A stretch of DNA of 59,896 bases from Moraxella sp. Its GTDB lineage: Bacteria; Pseudomonadota; Gammaproteobacteria; Pseudomonadales; Moraxellaceae. Position 1 is the stretch's first letter. The number at the start of each line of letters is the position of its first letter. The notes below the pieces were generated by a model, which was given only the letters and a program-made list of their open reading frames with translations, was not told the origin of the DNA and searched no databases. Location of the stretch: NCBI GenBank assembly GCA_030530785.1, contig JAUMUJ010000010.1, forward strand, positions 1 to 59,896. Reading direction: 5' to 3'. The translations under genes and the position numbers were made by a program. This document shows, piece by piece, positions 18,042 to 26,826 of this stretch.

Positions 18042-18444
18042 TTACCTTTTAAATTTAATTTCAGCGTTTTTTACCGTCTTGCTAAAAGATTTTGGAATAT
18101 CAATAGTCCAAACCGAGCCAGTACTATCTACTGAGCTTGAAAATTCTCTTAAATTAAAATTACCATCTATTGTTGGAGTAATATACATTTGACCCTTATT
18201 TGGTATCACTCTTGGTGTTGGTAGTGGCTTGCCAGTCAGTTTTGTAAAATAGACTTTTGTGTCGGCTTCGCTTGCACCTGTAAAAACTTTGGTTACACCC
18301 CTGCCAGATGTTTGGTGGAGAATTTTACCATTTACTGTTATGCTGGTCCTAGGGTGGAAGCATCAAACAATTCTATCACTTCCTGTTGTGGTGTCAAAGC
18401 CACAGTGGGGTTTGTATCGTTAATGATTTTAACAACGATTATAT
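18042..18444 (-). pseudogene. Orphan C-terminal fragment of a polymorphic toxin, frameshifted
   Basis: There is no start codon. Reading from the stop of the preceding gene, one frame gives NPTVALTPQQEVIELFDAST and then stops. After a -1 shift near 18345 the frame runs RTSITVNGKILHQTSGRG, VTKVFTGASEADTKVYFTKL, GQMYITPTIDGNFNLREF and VWTIDIPKSFSKTV, ending in AEIKFKR at 18042. The layout of linker, variable beta-rich domain, stop and close immunity gene is that of a displaced CT module from a large exoprotein (CDI/FhaB or MafB type). The toxic activity is not recognised. The shift and missing start mean it is not made as read. Confidence 0.65.
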
Positions 18445-18921
18445 TTATTTGCTATCAGGACAAAACTCATAATATTCACGTTCGCTATCATGTTTATCTG
18501 ACAAACAGGCTTCTCTAAAACTTAATAATTCTTGATGTTCAAAGTCTTTTAAGGTTTGCCAAATGGGTTGATAATCTGTATCTTTGGGTATGTGTATGGC
18601 AAAATAATCCGGACTAAAATATTTAAATTCTATGTTAAATTTCAGCAGTGCATTTTTTATGGTTTGTCTGGTGCCATCTGTGGGATTTAATAACACAACC
18701 TGTAAAGTGCTATTACCTGAGAACTCCGAAAAATCATCAAATGAAATAACGCCATTGTCATTAGTGATGGTAATAATATCTTTCTTTGCTAAATTATAGG
18801 CAAATAAGGGAATGTCATCAATTTGACAGCGATTGTCATCAAGAAAAATTACCCGTAATGTTTCTTGGTCAAGATTATCTTCAAGGTTTTTAAAGTATAC
18901 GGTAATATAATCATGTACCAC
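18445..18921 (-). CDS. DUF4265-like probable immunity protein
   Basis: 158 residues, acidic, soluble. CQIDDIPLFAYNLAKKDII, then TLQVVLLN and the late YFAIHIPKDTDYQPIWQTL fit the DUF4265 family, whose members often sit beside polymorphic toxins. It ends directly at the toxin fragment and probably belonged to a different toxin, because the DUF596-like gene holds the immunity position for that fragment. The base composition is clearly more AT-rich than that of metXW next to it, which suggests transfer. Confidence 0.6.
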   Translation of the reverse strand: MVHDYITVYFKNLEDNLDQETLRVIFLDDNRCQIDDIPLFAYNLAKKDIITITNDNGVISFDDFSEFSGNSTLQVVLLNPTDGTRQTIKNALLKFNIEFKYFSPDYFAIHIPKDTDYQPIWQTLKDFEHQELLSFREACLSDKHDSEREYYEFCPDSK

Positions 18922-19073
18922 TTAACTTATCGCTCTTCTTATATGCTATACTGTATTTTTTGCATAAAACTTGACCGCAAATCAATCCAAAATTTAGCCT
19001 ATACTGAAAAGTCTATCACTATTTGTATAAAAATTCAACCACCCACCACAAAAATCCGCCATTTATCCCAAAG

Positions 19074-19691
19074 TTACATTTTAGCAATGCGATAAATCGC
19101 CACATCTGCCAAAAGGTTGGGGGCTTTTTTGATGGCTTTATTCATCAGGCGGGTGGGGATTTTGGGGTTTGGGTGGTCGCTGATGGCAACGCTATCTAAG
19201 ATGGCAATGTCATTGTCATGGCACAGCCGTTCAAAATCCTTAAAGGTGCAAAGATGAATGTTGGGTGTGTCATACCACTGATGGGGCAATGTATCGCTCA
19301 TTGGCATGATGCCCTTAATGCCAAGATAGACACGGTTTTGCCAGTAGGCGAAGTTGGGAAAAGTTACGATGCCCTCTTTGGCGACACGAAGCATATCAAG
19401 AAGCAGATTTTTGGGGTGTTTGACCGCTTGTAAGGCACGAGCCATCACCACCGTATCAAAGCTGTTATCGGCAAAGCGAGCCAGACCATCGTTTAGGTCT
19501 TGTTCTATGATATTTAGTCCTTTGGCGATACCTTGATTGATTTTATCGGGGTCAATTTCAAGCCCATAGCCTGACACGCCCAAATGTGTCTGCAAATGAG
19601 CCAAAAGTGTACCATCGCCACAGCCCAAATCTAGGACTTTGGCGTGGGGCTTTATCCATTTTTCGGCAAGTTGGTGGTCTATGTTGTTCAT
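19074..19691 (-). CDS. metW: MetW-like methionine biosynthesis methyltransferase
   Basis: About 205 residues of class I SAM-methyltransferase fold. The glycine-rich motif VLDLGCGDGTLL is near the N-terminus, and family-specific NFAYWQNR and TLPHQWYDTPNIHLCT follow. MetW acts with MetX in making O-acyl-homoserine for methionine synthesis. It starts a few bases after the metX stop codon, the usual metX-metW pair. An ATG at 19703, four codons earlier, is also possible. The last codons lie close to the toxin-remnant region. Confidence 0.92.
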   Translation of the reverse strand: MNNIDHQLAEKWIKPHAKVLDLGCGDGTLLAHLQTHLGVSGYGLEIDPDKINQGIAKGLNIIEQDLNDGLARFADNSFDTVVMARALQAVKHPKNLLLDMLRVAKEGIVTFPNFAYWQNRVYLGIKGIMPMSDTLPHQWYDTPNIHLCTFKDFERLCHDNDIAILDSVAISDHPNPKIPTRLMNKAIKKAPNLLADVAIYRIAKM

Positions 19692-19706
19692 ATTTTTTCT
19701 CATTTT

Positions 19707-20933
19707 CTACTGCCTTGCCAATTTTGAAATCTCTTGGGGTGTGATGTCGTCTTGTGTGGTGGTCTGCTTTAAGACGGGGGCTGTTAAAAAGCTCTTGATG
19801 GCACTTGTGTAGCGAGGAATGTCAAACAAAAATGAGTCATGCCCGTGTGGTGCATCCACATTGACAAAGCTCACTCGTTTGTCGTTTGCCATGAGTGCGT
19901 CCACAATCTCCACCGATCGCTCGGGAGAAAAACGCCAATCGGTGCTAAAAGAGACGATTAAAAATTGACATTGGGTGCGGGCAAGTGTCTGTTTTAGGGC
20001 TTCTTTTTCGTCCAAGCCGTCAGGCGTGTGGTCTCGTGTTGGGTCAAAATAATCCAGAGCCTTTGTCATTAAAAGATAAGTGTTGGCATCAAAGTTTTTG
20101 CTAAATCGCTCGCCTTGATAACGCAAATAGCTTTCTACTTGAAATTCTACATCAAAGCCGTACATGAATTTGCCCGATTTTAAATCCCGCCCAAATTTGG
20201 CTTTCATGGCATCTTCGGTAATGTACGTGATATGCCCGACCATGCGAGCGAGTATCAGCCCACGTCTGGGATAAGTGCCGTGTTTAAGATACCAGCCGTC
20301 ATGAAAATCAGGGTCAGATAGGATAGACTGGCGAGCCACTTCATTAAAGGCGATGTTTTGGGCGGACAGCTTAGGGGTGCTGGCGATGATGATGGCACGT
20401 TCTAGTCGGTCAGGATAATCCACCGACCATTGTAAGGCTTGCATACCGCCCATGCTCCCACCGACAATGGCGTGCCACTTAGTGATGCCTAAGCGGTCTG
20501 ATAGCATGACTTGGGTTTTTACCCAGTCTTTTATCGTGATGAGCGGAAAATCCGCCCCCCAAATCTCGCCTGTGGCAGGGTTGATGGTCGTAGGACCTGT
20601 TGAACCATGACATGAGCCGATGTTGTTAAGACACACCACAAAAAATCGGCTGGTGTCTATCGCCTTGCCATTGCCTATCAAATTATCCCACCAACCTGCT
20701 TTGGTGTCATGCTCACTGTGGTAGCCTGCGGCGTGGTGCGAGCCTGATAGGGCGTGGCAGATTAAAATGGCGTTGGTTTTATCGCTGTTTAGTGTGCCAT
20801 AAGTTTCTATCACCAAATCAAATTTGGACAAAACTCGCTGACACTCTAAGGTTAATGGCTCGTCAAAATGCAAGACTTGGGGGGTTACTATCCCCACCGA
20901 TGTCGGGTCTAAATAGGGGGGCGTTGTGTTCAC
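19707..20933 (-). CDS. metX: Homoserine O-acyltransferase (MetX)
   Basis: 408 residues of alpha/beta hydrolase fold. Landmarks are [11 protein letters not shown], the nucleophile Ser in [13 protein letters not shown], and the late His in [10 protein letters not shown]. It acylates homoserine at the first step of methionine synthesis. Whether acetyl- or succinyl-CoA is used cannot be decided here. It is upstream of metW on the same strand. The pair is flanked on both sides by immunity-type genes on the same strand. Confidence 0.93.
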   Translation of the reverse strand: MNTTPPYLDPTSVGIVTPQVLHFDEPLTLECQRVLSKFDLVIETYGTLNSDKTNAILICHALSGSHHAAGYHSEHDTKAGWWDNLIGNGKAIDTSRFFVVCLNNIGSCHGSTGPTTINPATGEIWGADFPLITIKDWVKTQVMLSDRLGITKWHAIVGGSMGGMQALQWSVDYPDRLERAIIIASTPKLSAQNIAFNEVARQSILSDPDFHDGWYLKHGTYPRRGLILARMVGHITYITEDAMKAKFGRDLKSGKFMYGFDVEFQVESYLRYQGERFSKNFDANTYLLMTKALDYFDPTRDHTPDGLDEKEALKQTLARTQCQFLIVSFSTDWRFSPERSVEIVDALMANDKRVSFVNVDAPHGHDSFLFDIPRYTSAIKSFLTAPVLKQTTTQDDITPQEISKLARQ

Positions 20934-21004
20934 AAAAATGCTCTTATTATTCTAAAAAGCATATTTTAAGGGCAAATGGCAGGATTGGCAAGGCATGAAA
21001 AAAT

Positions 21005-21030
21005 AAAAAAGGCGAACATATCGCCTTTTT
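21005..21030 (-). terminator. Terminator of the second (distal) immunity-like unit
   Basis: AAAAAGGCGA and TCGCCTTTTT arms around four bases, one base past the stop of the 150-residue gene. A near copy stands at 22036-22062 after the first unit. Confidence 0.85.
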
Positions 21031-21031
21031 A

Positions 21032-21484
21032 TCAGTCATCACACAGCTCATCAGAATAACTGTCTTTACCTGATACAATGATGGTGATGATTTTGCCTTG
21101 TTTTTCCCAAACCTGAGCTCCAATACTTTCAAATTCATAAACACTTTGGGGATAGCCATCATCTTCAAAATCCAACACATCAACATCACCCACATAATCC
21201 GCTCCCGTAACGGATTTAAACTCATCAATGGTCAAGCCAATAAGATTTGTGCCTTGATAAATGAGCGTTTCATAACAAAAAATGCTCTGAATTTTTTGTT
21301 GTTTATTGACCGATACGATGCGATAGTCATCAAGGTGATAATGCTCTGTACTATACTCATCTTTGGGTTCAAATCTCCATTGGGCAAGCTCGGTTTGGTA
21401 CTTAACAATATCATCATCAAATTTAAAGATGCCAACTGATTGCCAGGGTGCAAACTCTAATACATTATCTACCACGTCTGCCAT
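21032..21484 (-). CDS. Putative immunity-type protein, copy 2 of the 150-residue family
   Basis: 150 residues, very acidic, soluble. It has FAPWQSVGIFKFDDDIV at the start, the stretch NLIGLTIDEFKSVTGADYV, and an end VWEKQGKIITIIVSGKDSYS that is identical to the copy at 22062 (about 75% identity overall by eye). No family could be named. Small acidic proteins in tandem divergent copies beside toxin remnants are typical of immunity genes; this is inference. It lies last in the unit and ends at its own terminator. Confidence 0.55.
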   Translation of the reverse strand: MADVVDNVLEFAPWQSVGIFKFDDDIVKYQTELAQWRFEPKDEYSTEHYHLDDYRIVSVNKQQKIQSIFCYETLIYQGTNLIGLTIDEFKSVTGADYVGDVDVLDFEDDGYPQSVYEFESIGAQVWEKQGKIITIIVSGKDSYSDELCDD

Positions 21485-21546
21485 GCTCTTCCCCTTTTGC
21501 CTTTTTTTTGGGCGGTTTCTTTAATTTTGGTTTCAATACTTTCTAT

Positions 21547-22017
21547 CTAATAGTCATTATAAATTTTTAAGTTCTCAACTTCTTTGGGTGGTTTTGCCCA
21601 CGTAAATGGTTTGTCATTCTTATCAAATTCACCAGTTGGAACCATGCCAATATCATCGCTATGCTTCTCAAAAATGGTATAGTAAACAATTTCACCACGA
21701 CCATCATAAACGGTAGATTTTACTTTTTGTTCGGGAATAAGCCATTGGGATTTTTCAGAGCGAACCAAAACCAACCCATTACCAACTTTACGATAATCTT
21801 TATAACCATCATCAGTATATTCACGTTTACCAATGATGGTAACATGGTCAGCCCCAAAAATGATTGTGGCGACACGCTTACCATCTATATATTCATCAAT
21901 TTCGTCTTGAATGGTGTTGCCATTTTTATCTAGTACCAAGATACGTTGTGCTTCTTCATTGGCATTGCGATATAGGATTTTATCATATGTGTCGTATTCT
22001 AAGATTTCTGGGTGCAT
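21547..22017 (-). CDS. Putative immunity-type protein, copy 2 of the 156-residue family
   Basis: 156 residues. It starts MHPEILEYD and carries ILVLDKNGNTIQDEIDEYID and VTIIGKREYTDDGYKDYRKV, shared almost exactly with the copy at 22609. The C-terminal third (GMVPTGEFDKNDKPFTW) is clearly diverged. No signal peptide, no helix and no named family. It precedes the 150-residue gene in the same unit, with about 60 bases between them. Confidence 0.55.
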   Translation of the reverse strand: MHPEILEYDTYDKILYRNANEEAQRILVLDKNGNTIQDEIDEYIDGKRVATIIFGADHVTIIGKREYTDDGYKDYRKVGNGLVLVRSEKSQWLIPEQKVKSTVYDGRGEIVYYTIFEKHSDDIGMVPTGEFDKNDKPFTWAKPPKEVENLKIYNDY

Positions 22018-22035
22018 TTTAATCCTAAGGTTAGA

Positions 22036-22062
22036 TAAAAAGGCGAACAGTTCGCCTTTTAT
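22036..22062 (-). terminator. Terminator of the first (proximal) immunity-like unit
   Basis: AAAAGGCGAA and TTCGCCTTTT arms around three bases, directly past the stop of the 150-residue gene at 22062. It matches the hairpin at 21005-21030, so the duplicated block includes the terminator. Confidence 0.85.
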
Positions 22063-22514
22063 TAATCATCACATGGTTCATCAGAATAACTGTCTTTACC
22101 TGATACAATGATGGTTATGATTTTGCCTTGTTTTTCCCACACCTGAGCCCCAATACTTTCAAATTCATAAACACTTTGGGGATAGCCGTCATCTTCAAAA
22201 TCCAACACATCAAAATCGTCCACATAATCTGCTCCCGTAATGGCTTTAAATTCATCAATGGTCAGTCCAATCAGATTAACACCTTGATAGATGAGTGTTT
22301 CATAACAAAAGATACTGCCAATTTTTCCATCACGAATGCTTATCATGCGAGTATCATCATTAAGATGATAGTGTTCCACACCGTATTCATTTTTTGGTTC
22401 AAGCCACCAATCGGTCAATTTGTCTTGATAATTAACGATGTCATCATCAAATTTAAAAATGCCAACCGATTGCCAAGGGATAAATTCTAAAACATTATCT
22501 GCCACGTCTGCCAT
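22062..22514 (-). CDS. Putative immunity-type protein, copy 1 of the 150-residue family
   Basis: 150 residues, paralog of the gene at 21032. The N-terminal (FIPWQSVGIFKFDDDIV) and C-terminal regions are conserved, while the middle differs (RMISIRDGKIGSIFCYET against the other copy). It sits between the two 156/157-residue genes in the duplicated array. If these are immunity proteins, the variable middle is where toxin specificity would be expected; this is speculation. Confidence 0.55.
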   Translation of the reverse strand: MADVADNVLEFIPWQSVGIFKFDDDIVNYQDKLTDWWLEPKNEYGVEHYHLNDDTRMISIRDGKIGSIFCYETLIYQGVNLIGLTIDEFKAITGADYVDDFDVLDFEDDGYPQSVYEFESIGAQVWEKQGKIITIIVSGKDSYSDEPCDD

Positions 22515-22608
22515 GTTCTTCTCCTTTTGCTTTTTTTGGTGTGGGAATTTTTCTTTGATGATGTGATTTGCTTGTTATTGATGACACATCGGTTTTAAGG
22601 CTTGATGC

Positions 22609-23082
22609 CTAATAATCGCTATAAGCTTGTAAATTTTTGGCTTCATCGGGAGGGTTGTCCCAACCAAATTCATGACCATTTTTATCAAAATTCCCCATGC
22701 TGACCATACCAATATTAGGGTCTGGGTCTTTTTCAATGAGAATATAAAATGCCAATTCTCCCTGTGCGTTATAAAAACTTGATTTGGCTTTTTCGCCGAC
22801 AGTAAGCCATTTATCTTGCATGGTTCTTACCAAAACCAAATCATCACCAACTTTGCGATAGTCTTTATAACCATTATCAGTATATTCACGTTTACCAATG
22901 ATGGTAACATGGTCAGCCCCAAAGACAACATTGGCAACGTGCTTACCATCTATATATTCACAAATCTCATCTTGAATGGTGTTGCCATTTTTGTCTAGCA
23001 CTAAGATACGTTGTGTTTCATCATCGCTGTTGCGGTAATAAATTTGGGTGTGATTGTCGTACTCTAAGATTTCTGGGTACAT
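22609..23082 (-). CDS. Putative immunity-type protein, copy 1 of the 157-residue family
   Basis: 157 residues, paralog of the gene at 21547. It begins MYPEILEYDNHTQIYYR. The block VLDKNGNTIQDEICEYIDGK is almost the same as in copy 2, while the last 50 residues (IEKDPDPNIGMVSMGNF) have diverged. It is 23 bases downstream of the stop of the secreted 138-residue protein, so it is likely on its transcript and in the place expected for an immunity gene. Confidence 0.55.
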   Translation of the reverse strand: MYPEILEYDNHTQIYYRNSDDETQRILVLDKNGNTIQDEICEYIDGKHVANVVFGADHVTIIGKREYTDNGYKDYRKVGDDLVLVRTMQDKWLTVGEKAKSSFYNAQGELAFYILIEKDPDPNIGMVSMGNFDKNGHEFGWDNPPDEAKNLQAYSDY

Positions 23083-23105
23083 TTATTAATCCTTCTTTAA
23101 ATTGT

Positions 23106-23522
23106 TTACTTTGGTTTATTGGGTTTAAGAGGAGCTGGCGTTTGAGACCATTTATCAGCTTCGGCAGATACATATTTTCTGCAACCATTTAATAAAGCAT
23201 CTGTAATATACTGGTTTAGGAAACGTCTTTGCTCTTCATATTTTACCCTATGTCCTTGATAAGAACCACTATCAATATGTTTGCTTTTCTTACTGTTATA
23301 ACTATGATAAAGACCTAATGGGTCGTTAATTAAATCATTATAACGTTTTTTAACAATGGTAACTTGATAATCAATCTTATCAGTATAAATTTTACATTGT
23401 TGTGCGGTTTTTTCTTTATTGTTCTTTTTGGTATTAGCATCTGCTGGTAGCACACCAGCCAAGCTGACAACCATAGCCATTGCCAGACAGGTAAAAGTCC
23501 GACCAAGATTGAATGATGTCAT
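23106..23522 (-). CDS. Small secreted protein, possible free-standing toxin domain
   Basis: 138 residues with a signal peptide (AMAMVVSLAGVLPADA). The mature part is basic: CKIYTDKIDYQVTIVKKRYN, NDPLGLYH, then SYQGHRVKYEEQRRFLNQYI and a tail NGCRKY ending in PAPLKPNKPK. The pattern G-H-x3-Y-x3-Q-x2-L followed by a C and a Pro-rich end recalls a tail domain found at the C-terminus of some Rhs and other polymorphic toxins; this comes from memory and was not searched. It stands at the head of the duplicated two-gene array, the position of a toxin before its immunity genes. Confidence 0.55.
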   Translation of the reverse strand: MTSFNLGRTFTCLAMAMVVSLAGVLPADANTKKNNKEKTAQQCKIYTDKIDYQVTIVKKRYNDLINDPLGLYHSYNSKKSKHIDSGSYQGHRVKYEEQRRFLNQYITDALLNGCRKYVSAEADKWSQTPAPLKPNKPK

Positions 23523-23624
23523 ACATTACTTCAACATTGTTGAGTGAAAATTATCCATATCATAAAATACCTTGATGTCATAGTTAAGCATATTTTTTAA
23601 TCATTTTAAAAAAAAATCAACTTG

Positions 23625-25052
23625 TCAAGCCCGATACTCCGCCAAATCCACCACCGTATCACAATAATGCTGTGTCAAATCATGGTCGTGGCTGACCATC
23701 ACCAGTGTGCAGTTTTGGGTGCGACAGGCGTGTGTCAGTAGGTCAAGGGTGGTTTTTTGGGTGATGGGGTCTAGGCGGTTGGTTACTTCATCGGCAAACA
23801 GTAGCACGGGTTTTATCATCAATGCTCGCATGATGGCAATGCGTTGCAACTCGCCCCCAGAGACGCTGTCGCTGGTGCGGTTTAGTAAATCAGGGCAAAG
23901 CTGTAACGCTTCCATGAGTGGGGTAATTTGTGCGTTATCAAGATTGTGGCGTTTGATGACATCGTTGATGAGTGTGCCAAGTTTGATATTTTGAGCAAAG
24001 GCGGACGGTGGGTCTTGATAGAGTTTAAGCACCTGATGGCGGGCAGGCTTGCTGTGCCACGTCATAACGCCTTTGGACGGGGTGATAAGACCACAGATGG
24101 CGTCCCCCAGAGAGCTTTTGCCGATACCGCTGTCGCCGATAAGTCCCACCGCTTGCCCTTTGTGCAGTGTGATGTTTAACCCAGAAAACAGCTCTTTGTT
24201 GCCACGACTGATTGCCACGTCTTTTAATGTCAAAAGGGGCTTATCGGCAGGTGTGATGTCCGCCTTTGTCCATGTGGCAGGGTTGGCACTCATCAGCTCT
24301 TTGGCGTAGTCGGACGTGGGGTTTTGTAGGACATGGGTGGCTTGTCCTTGCTCTAAGAGTTTGCCTTTTTTCATGACCATCAGCAGGTCGCCATCGCCAC
24401 TTAGACGACTTGCGACTGCTATGTCGTGCGTGATGGTCAAAAGACAACCGCCATGTTTGGCAACTTGGGCGAGCATATCCACCACGATGAGTTTGTTGGT
24501 GTGGTCAAGCCCTTTGGTGGGTTCGTCAGCGATGACGATGTTTGCCCCGCTCACGGTGGCACACGCAAATGAGACACGCTGTGCCATACCGCCTGACAGC
24601 TCATGCGGATAGTGGTTTTTGGCGTGTGATAGGGTCAGCTCATCTAGGGTTTGGCTTGCTGTGGCGTGCGATGTCTGTTTGTCTAGCCCTTTGACAAAAT
24701 ATAGGCTCTCTGCCACTTGGTTTTGGGCGGTCATGGTGGGGTCAAGCGAGCGTACTGGTTCTTGGGGGAGCATGGCAAGCGTCCGCCCCCACAGTTTGTT
24801 GAATTTGGTGCTGTCAAGTCTGCCTTGACCATCATGGAGCATTTCGCCGTTTATGAAAATTTGTCCTTTGACCATCAAATCTTTGGGTAATGCTCCCATG
24901 ATTGCTTGGGCAAGCAGGCTTTTGCCTGAGCCTGTTTCGCCTAAAATGGTTAAATTTTGACCTTTTTTAATGCTCAGACTGATGGGTTCTACCAAAGTTG
25001 CACCGTCTTTGGTATGTACGGATAAGTTATTGATTTGGATAAGGTTTGTCAT
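23625..25052 (-). CDS. ABC transporter ATPase with two fused nucleotide-binding domains (peptide/nickel/metallophore class)
   Basis: 475 residues. Two complete ABC cassettes lie in one chain: Walker A GETGSGKS with signature LSGGMAQRV, and Walker A GDSGIGKS with signature VSGGELQRI. In Dpp/Nik/Cnt systems these are usually two proteins (DF type). It powers import through the two permeases encoded just upstream (25065 and 25867) on the same strand. The fused form is complete, and both halves keep the catalytic motifs. The substrate must be inferred from the solute-binding gene at 30122. Confidence 0.88.
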   Translation of the reverse strand: MTNLIQINNLSVHTKDGATLVEPISLSIKKGQNLTILGETGSGKSLLAQAIMGALPKDLMVKGQIFINGEMLHDGQGRLDSTKFNKLWGRTLAMLPQEPVRSLDPTMTAQNQVAESLYFVKGLDKQTSHATASQTLDELTLSHAKNHYPHELSGGMAQRVSFACATVSGANIVIADEPTKGLDHTNKLIVVDMLAQVAKHGGCLLTITHDIAVASRLSGDGDLLMVMKKGKLLEQGQATHVLQNPTSDYAKELMSANPATWTKADITPADKPLLTLKDVAISRGNKELFSGLNITLHKGQAVGLIGDSGIGKSSLGDAICGLITPSKGVMTWHSKPARHQVLKLYQDPPSAFAQNIKLGTLINDVIKRHNLDNAQITPLMEALQLCPDLLNRTSDSVSGGELQRIAIMRALMIKPVLLFADEVTNRLDPITQKTTLDLLTHACRTQNCTLVMVSHDHDLTQHYCDTVVDLAEYRA

Positions 25053-25064
25053 TATTTTTTTCCT

Positions 25065-25856
25065 TTAATTTTCTTGTTTGCCTGACAATAATTGAAAGCT
25101 CAATACCAACAAAAACACGGTAACAATCGGCAAAAAGAACACCAAAGGGGCTTCATAATAATAAGGAAACAGTTCGGTCATCATCAGACCCAGCTCGGCG
25201 GTGGGTGGTCGTAGCCCGACATTGACAAAACCAAGCGTGGCAAGAGCTAGCACCGCATTGCCCGCTCCAAAGGCGGTCAGTGTCCACATCACAGGGGCAA
25301 GGCGTGGCAAGTAATGCCGTCTGATGACGTACCACAGACCCATATCCATGAGCGTGCTGGCTTGTACTTCGGGGGCGTGGCGTAGGTTTAGGCTCATCGC
25401 ACGGGTCATCTTAAAAAATTCTACCCACATGACAAGCGACACTCCAAGATACAGCGACCAAAAACTGTTTGGGGCGATGGACGCAAACAGTAGGATAAAC
25501 AAAAGACCGGGCAGAGCCATGATACAATCGCAAACAAAGCCCAAGATTTTATCCAAAATCCCGCCAAAAATTCCCGCCAGTAACCCAAAAACCAAACCAA
25601 AGGTCAGCGACACGCTCACCGACATGATGATAAGGCTGAATGACAAACGAATGGCAGAAGCAAGACGAGCGAGCATATCCCGCCCTAGATGGTCAGTGCC
25701 AAAGGGGTGCTGGCTGTTTGGGGTAATAAGCACGGCATCAAGGTTTTGCAGTGCCATGTCATAAGGGCGGATAATGGGGCTTAGGTAGGCAAAACTAAGT
25801 AAGATGACAAGGGTAGTTATGCCGATTTTTTGTCCAAGTGTTAGATTTTTTAACAC
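25065..25856 (-). CDS. ABC transporter permease, DppC/NikC type
   Basis: About 263 residues with an N-terminal helix, the motif FGTDHLGRDMLAR and five or six further helices, the standard plan of the C-type permease in peptide/nickel ABC importers. The start is placed at GTG 25856 because AAGGAG stands six bases before it. The open frame from 25889 overlaps the preceding permease and lacks a site. It lies 11 bases after the other permease gene and 12 before the ATPase, forming one operon. Confidence 0.86.
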   Translation of the reverse strand: MLKNLTLGQKIGITTLVILLSFAYLSPIIRPYDMALQNLDAVLITPNSQHPFGTDHLGRDMLARLASAIRLSFSLIIMSVSVSLTFGLVFGLLAGIFGGILDKILGFVCDCIMALPGLLFILLFASIAPNSFWSLYLGVSLVMWVEFFKMTRAMSLNLRHAPEVQASTLMDMGLWYVIRRHYLPRLAPVMWTLTAFGAGNAVLALATLGFVNVGLRPPTAELGLMMTELFPYYYEAPLVFFLPIVTVFLLVLSFQLLSGKQEN

Positions 25857-25866
25857 GGTTAGCTCC

Positions 25867-26799
25867 TTAAATGTCATATCGTGGGTCAATTAGGCGGTTT
25901 AGCACGTCCACCACGCCATTTAGCACCACAAATAACGCCCCCATGACCAAAGCTGAGCCTTGTATCATGGGAATGTCCCTTGCGATGATGGCGTGTACTA
26001 ACGCATGACCGATACCAGGCCAAGCAAAAACGCTCTCCACGATGACCACCCCTTCAATGAGATAGATGAGCTGTACACCATGATAGGCAACTATCGGAAT
26101 GGCGATGTTGCGAATGCCGTGCTGATAAAAGGCTTGGGCAGGAGATAATCCCTTTAAGCGGGCAAATTCATAAAAATGTGAACCAAGTGCCGATATGGTT
26201 GCATTACGAGCCACCCGCACAGACACGGCAGACAGTGCCAAAGCCAGTGTTAAGGCGGGCAGGACATAGTGAGATGGCTTACCATAACCTGCCACAGGAA
26301 GCCATCTAAGCTCCACCGCAAACAGCGTCATCAGCACTATCCCGATGATAAAGGTGGGGGCAGAACGAAGCAAGGTGGCAAAAGTTAGGGTCATTTTGTC
26401 AAATATACCATCAGGTCGCAGGGCGGATAAAACCCCAAATGGTACACCGATAAACAGCGACATGATAAGGGCGACCACCGCAAGCCAAAAGGTATGCCCA
26501 AACTGATGAGCAATCTCACGCCACACGCTCGCCCCGCTTACCAAAGAGTTGCCCAAGTCTAAGCGGAGTAGGTCATAAAACCATGCTAAATACTGCTCAT
26601 ACCACGGCAAATCTAGCCCAAGTTCGGCTCGCACTTGGTCGGCAGAGCTTGCGGTTACTTGGTCGTAGCCATAGCGGGAGCTTGCGATGCGATACGCCAT
26701 GTCGCCAGGCAGACTTCGCATGAGAATAAAGGTCAATGTCCCGACCGACCAGATGACCAGTAACAGCTGAACAAATCGTGAAAAGATGAGTTTTGGCAT
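25867..26799 (-). CDS. ABC transporter permease, DppB/NikB type
   Basis: About 310 residues with LLLVIWSVGTLTFILMRSLP at the N-terminus, then helices and a C-terminal VFNPLID-type end (here LNRLIDPRYDI). This is the B-type permease of peptide/nickel importers. ATG 26799 is chosen because the longer frame (to 26871) would run through the promoter read at 26827-26855. It is the first gene of the permease-permease-ATPase operon. Fur-like hexamers cover its start codon, and a Zur-like half site overlaps the -35 box. Confidence 0.86.
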   Translation of the reverse strand: MPKLIFSRFVQLLLVIWSVGTLTFILMRSLPGDMAYRIASSRYGYDQVTASSADQVRAELGLDLPWYEQYLAWFYDLLRLDLGNSLVSGASVWREIAHQFGHTFWLAVVALIMSLFIGVPFGVLSALRPDGIFDKMTLTFATLLRSAPTFIIGIVLMTLFAVELRWLPVAGYGKPSHYVLPALTLALALSAVSVRVARNATISALGSHFYEFARLKGLSPAQAFYQHGIRNIAIPIVAYHGVQLIYLIEGVVIVESVFAWPGIGHALVHAIIARDIPMIQGSALVMGALFVVLNGVVDVLNRLIDPRYDI

Positions 26800-26814
26800 A
26801 ATGATAATGATAAG
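26797..26814 (-). promoter_or_regulatory. Fur-box-like GATAAT hexamer array at the permease start
   Basis: Plus-strand CATAAT-GATAAT-GATAAG, three hexamers in tandem, covers the start codon and the region just after the predicted transcript start. The Fur consensus can be read as arrays of GATAAT hexamers. A match by eye, no score. Confidence 0.45.
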
Positions 26815-26826
26815 CAAAATTGAGCT

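Larger units (their letters stand above)
21005..23082 (-). repeat. Tandem duplication of a two-gene unit with its terminator
   Basis: Two head-to-tail copies (about 22036-23082 and 21005-22017) each hold a 156/157-residue gene, a 150-residue gene and a GGCGA-type hairpin terminator. The 3' part of the 150-residue genes is nearly identical at base level (21047-21180 against 22077-22210), and so is a central piece of the longer genes. Other parts have diverged clearly, giving a mosaic. Confidence 0.85.

Noticed and set aside
21005-23082. Direct repeats that could suggest a CRISPR or satellite array
   Set aside because: The repeats are long, coding and only two in number; a gene duplication explains them.
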